Part shown: one piece after another, positions 5,812-7,190 of the stretch
How the letters are laid out: every line of letters starts with the position of its first letter
Position numbering within the stretch: position 1 is the first letter of the stretch
From: Vulcanimicrobiota bacterium
Lineage (GTDB): Bacteria > Vulcanimicrobiota > Vulcanimicrobiia > Vulcanimicrobiales > Vulcanimicrobiaceae
NCBI GenBank assembly: GCA_019245995.1
Contig: JAFAQW010000002.1
Coordinates: 1 to 7,190 of the forward strand
Length of the DNA: 7,190 bases
Reading direction: 5' to 3'
Notes under the pieces: model-generated
Databases searched by the model: none
What the model saw: the letters and a program-made list of their open reading frames with translations, nothing else
Told to the model about the DNA's origin: nothing
Made by a program: the position numbers and the translations under genes

Positions 5812-7113
5812 ATGCGTTTATCAGTAATCTCGTTACGTTATTTGTCAGTGGTGGTGCTCGTTGTGTTTGCCGGATGCACGGGCAACGCGCAAGGGCCGCA
5901 GAGCGTGCCGATCGGCGCGACAACCGTACGCGGAACGGGCAGCGCGCAAACCGCGCACCAATTGGTGCGTCGGCCAGGCCTGACATATCATCTCCTCCAT
6001 ACATTTGGCGCTAATGGGGATGGCTCTATGCCGGAGGCGAGTTTGCTCGACGTCAACGGCGCGCTGTACGGAACTACGATCGGCGGAGGTTCCTACGGGT
6101 ATGGAACCGTGTTCAAGGTCAGTGCGTCGGGGCAAGAGACGATACTGCACAGCTTTAACTTCACGGATGGATCGGGCCCCGTAGCGCAACTAACGAACGT
6201 CAACGGTACGCTCTACGGAACGACCCTCAACGGAGGAGCATATAAGGCCGGTACCGTTTTCGGTATGAGCCAAGGCGGCAAACTGACGACGATTTACAAC
6301 TTTACCGGCGATGGTGATGGGAGCGGGCCGTTGGGCCTGATCAACGTCAACGGCACATTGTACGGAACGACCGATTTCGGGGGCACGCAGGATGGTGGCA
6401 CGGTGTTCAGCGTCACAACAACCGGAAAAGAGACGGTACTGCATCGGTTCACCGGAGGATCGTCGGACGGCTTAGAACCAATGGCAGGGCTACTCAACGT
6501 CGGCGGCACGCTTTACGGCACGACGTCCCTTGGGGGTAGCTCGAACTGTGGCAACACTGGGTGCGGGGCCGTATTCTCCGTAACGACATCGGGCAGCGAG
6601 AAAGTGCTTCACGGCTTCGCCGGGCCGCCTGATGGTGAGTCGCCGGAGGCGAGCCTGATCAACATTAGCGGCACGCTCTACGGCACGACGGCGTACGGCG
6701 GCAATATGAACTGTCCCAGCGGCGTTGGGTGCGGGACCGTGTTCTCGATCACGACGTCAGGCAACGAGAAAGTACTTTACAACTTCGCGGGCTCTCCGGA
6801 CGGCGCATATCCGAAGGCAAAGCTGACGAAAGCAAGCGGCATACTTTACGGAACGACGGCCGGGGGCGGTGCGTACAGCTGTCACACGCAGGACGCTCCC
6901 GGGTGCGGCACCGTTTTTTCAATAAGCTCGTCCGGTGCCGAAAGCGTCATTTACTCGTTTGCGGGTCGCGGCAAACTCGGTCATCCTGACGGCTCAGAAC
7001 CATGGGCAGGCGTGATCGACGTCAACGGCACGCTGTATGGCACGACCACAGCCGGCGGAAAGTACAACCAAGGGACAATCTACGAACTAGTGCCAAGCGC
7101 CGCCTCACACTAG
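5812..7113 (+). CDS. Lipoprotein with seven GloVer (TIGR03803-type) tandem repeats, probable beta-propeller
   Basis: A 433-aa protein. It begins with a lipoprotein signal: hydrophobic SLRYLSVVVLVVFAGC with lipobox FAGC and lipidated Cys near residue 22. A linker rich in Gly, Thr, Gln and Arg follows, then seven repeats of 49-58 residues from about residue 61 to the end. Each follows the pattern aromatic/hydrophobic-H/Y-x-F, DG..P, NG.LYGTT..GG, GTVFxxxxxG, as in the 'choice-of-anchor tandem repeat GloVer' proteins. Seven copies of this length suggest a seven-bladed propeller, with a role in binding or display at the cell surface; no enzyme residues are evident. The ATG at 5812 is chosen because GGAGG (5798-5802) lies nine bases upstream and the lipobox is at the right distance; the same frame is open back to an ATG at 5614, but those 66 extra residues would place the signal internally. 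It probably forms its own transcription unit and is not obviously tied to copper. Family call is strong; function is unknown. Confidence 0.92.
   Translation: MRLSVISLRYLSVVVLVVFAGCTGNAQGPQSVPIGATTVRGTGSAQTAHQLVRRPGLTYHLLHTFGANGDGSMPEASLLDVNGALYGTTIGGGSYGYGTVFKVSASGQETILHSFNFTDGSGPVAQLTNVNGTLYGTTLNGGAYKAGTVFGMSQGGKLTTIYNFTGDGDGSGPLGLINVNGTLYGTTDFGGTQDGGTVFSVTTTGKETVLHRFTGGSSDGLEPMAGLLNVGGTLYGTTSLGGSSNCGNTGCGAVFSVTTSGSEKVLHGFAGPPDGESPEASLINISGTLYGTTAYGGNMNCPSGVGCGTVFSITTSGNEKVLYNFAGSPDGAYPKAKLTKASGILYGTTAGGGAYSCHTQDAPGCGTVFSISSSGAESVIYSFAGRGKLGHPDGSEPWAGVIDVNGTLYGTTTAGGKYNQGTIYELVPSAASH
5992..7089 (+). repeat. Seven tandem GloVer coding repeats
   Basis: Repeat boundaries by alignment of the translated motif: 5992-6141 (50 aa), 6142-6288 (49), 6289-6435 (49), 6436-6603 (56), 6604-6771 (56), 6772-6945 (58) and 6946 to about 7089 (about 48, last copy). 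Every copy has LYGTT followed two residues later by GG. Repeats 4, 5 and 6 are longer because of a loop before G(T/A)VF that contains two Cys: CX4C, CX5C and CX7C. Repeats 4-6 are also the most alike in DNA around the SGxEKVL segment, which suggests they arose by more recent duplication. Confidence 0.93.
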
Positions 7114-7114
7114 G

Positions 7115-7143
7115 TTGCGACCGCCGCTACTTTGTGGTACAAA
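7115..7143 (+). promoter_or_regulatory. Candidate promoter for a leaderless gene at 7150
   Basis: TTGCGA (7115-7120) and TACAAA (7138-7143) are spaced by exactly 17 bases, each matching the sigma-70 consensus at four of six positions. The expected transcription start falls at or next to the ATG at 7150, which has no ribosome-binding site, so the transcript would be leaderless. The -10 box lies inside the inverted repeat at 7126-7148. Confidence 0.35.
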
Positions 7144-7148
7144 GTAGC
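7126..7148. promoter_or_regulatory. Perfect 10-bp inverted repeat, probable repressor operator
   Basis: GCTACTTTGT, a 3-base spacer GGT, and ACAAAGTAGC form a perfect dyad. It lies 12 bases after the lipoprotein stop and ends one base before an ATG. The arms are half A/T and no T-run follows, so an intrinsic terminator is unlikely. A dyad of this size overlapping a candidate -10 box is typical of the binding site of a dimeric helix-turn-helix repressor (PadR, BlaI or GntR types use sites of similar shape). Which regulator binds is unknown; self-regulation by the following gene is one possibility. Confidence 0.55.
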
Positions 7149-7149
7149 T

Positions 7150-7190
7150 ATGCTGGAGCTACTGAGGCGGCCCGGCGGGTTCGTTCCCCT
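7150..7190 (+). CDS. Possible 5' end of a downstream gene (partial)
   Basis: An ATG one base after the inverted repeat opens a frame that stays open to the window edge, reading MLELLRRPGGFVP. Too short to identify. There is no ribosome-binding site, so this start depends on the leaderless-promoter reading of the preceding bases; the true start may instead lie beyond the window, where the GGAG at 7155-7158 or the GAGG at 7164-7167 could be part of a leader. Confidence 0.3.
   Translation, partial: MLELLRRPGGFVP

Noticed and set aside
7126..7148. Inverted repeat read as an intrinsic terminator of the lipoprotein gene
   Set aside because: Arms are not GC-rich, the spacer is only three bases and no T-run follows on either strand; promoter-like boxes overlap it instead.
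1..7190. CRISPR arrays, tRNA/rRNA genes, transposases, integrases, attachment sites
   Set aside because: No direct-repeat/spacer pattern, cloverleaf or mobile-element protein was seen; the only tandem repeats are the coding GloVer repeats.

Overview
The window looks like a high-GC, diderm bacterial chromosome. It combines a YmdB phosphodiesterase directly followed by a SpoVS-like protein (a pair best known from Bacillus and other spore-formers, but also found in non-spore-forming phyla), a predicted outer-membrane beta-barrel, a lipoprotein, and a tandem 'GloVer' (TIGR03803-type) repeat protein. That mix fits Candidatus Eremiobacterota (WPS-2) or a similar deep-branching diderm lineage. The taxonomic call is inference from gene content, not from a marker gene.

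Region 1 (1-1653, minus strand) is a tightly packed operon read right to left: an unrecognised 182-aa protein, then ymdB, then spoVS, then the first six codons of a gene that runs off the window edge and begins like a PHP-domain phosphoesterase. ymdB/spoVS overlap as ATGA and spoVS/PHP as GTGA, so translation is probably coupled. The family-conserved ymdB start is a CTG at 1093, which restores the catalytic Asp8 lost if the first ATG/GTG/TTG is used.

Region 2 (1770-5613, plus strand) diverges from the first operon across a 116-bp gap. It holds a four-helix membrane protein of unknown role, a secreted 301-aa beta-barrel-like protein, CopC (periplasmic Cu(II)-binding) and a large CopD fusion. 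The last three are a translationally linked copper unit (ATGA, then CTGA overlaps). The CopD protein carries about ten membrane helices, then a periplasmic c-type cytochrome domain (CxxCH), then a thioredoxin/Sco-like domain that has no cysteines. Together these suggest a system that handles copper in the envelope and is tied to electron transfer: entry or exchange at the outer membrane, CopC as periplasmic carrier, CopD as inner-membrane transporter linked to a heme domain.

Region 3 (5614-7190, plus strand) has a 198-bp leader containing a run of nine C residues and a weak candidate promoter, then a lipoprotein made of seven GloVer repeats (probably a seven-bladed propeller). Repeats 4, 5 and 6 each carry an inserted loop with a Cys pair. 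After it lies a perfect 10-bp inverted repeat with a 3-nt spacer, overlapping a candidate -10 box and ending one base before an ATG: it looks like an operator controlling a leaderless gene that continues beyond the window. No tRNA, rRNA, CRISPR array, insertion sequence or clear intrinsic terminator was seen.
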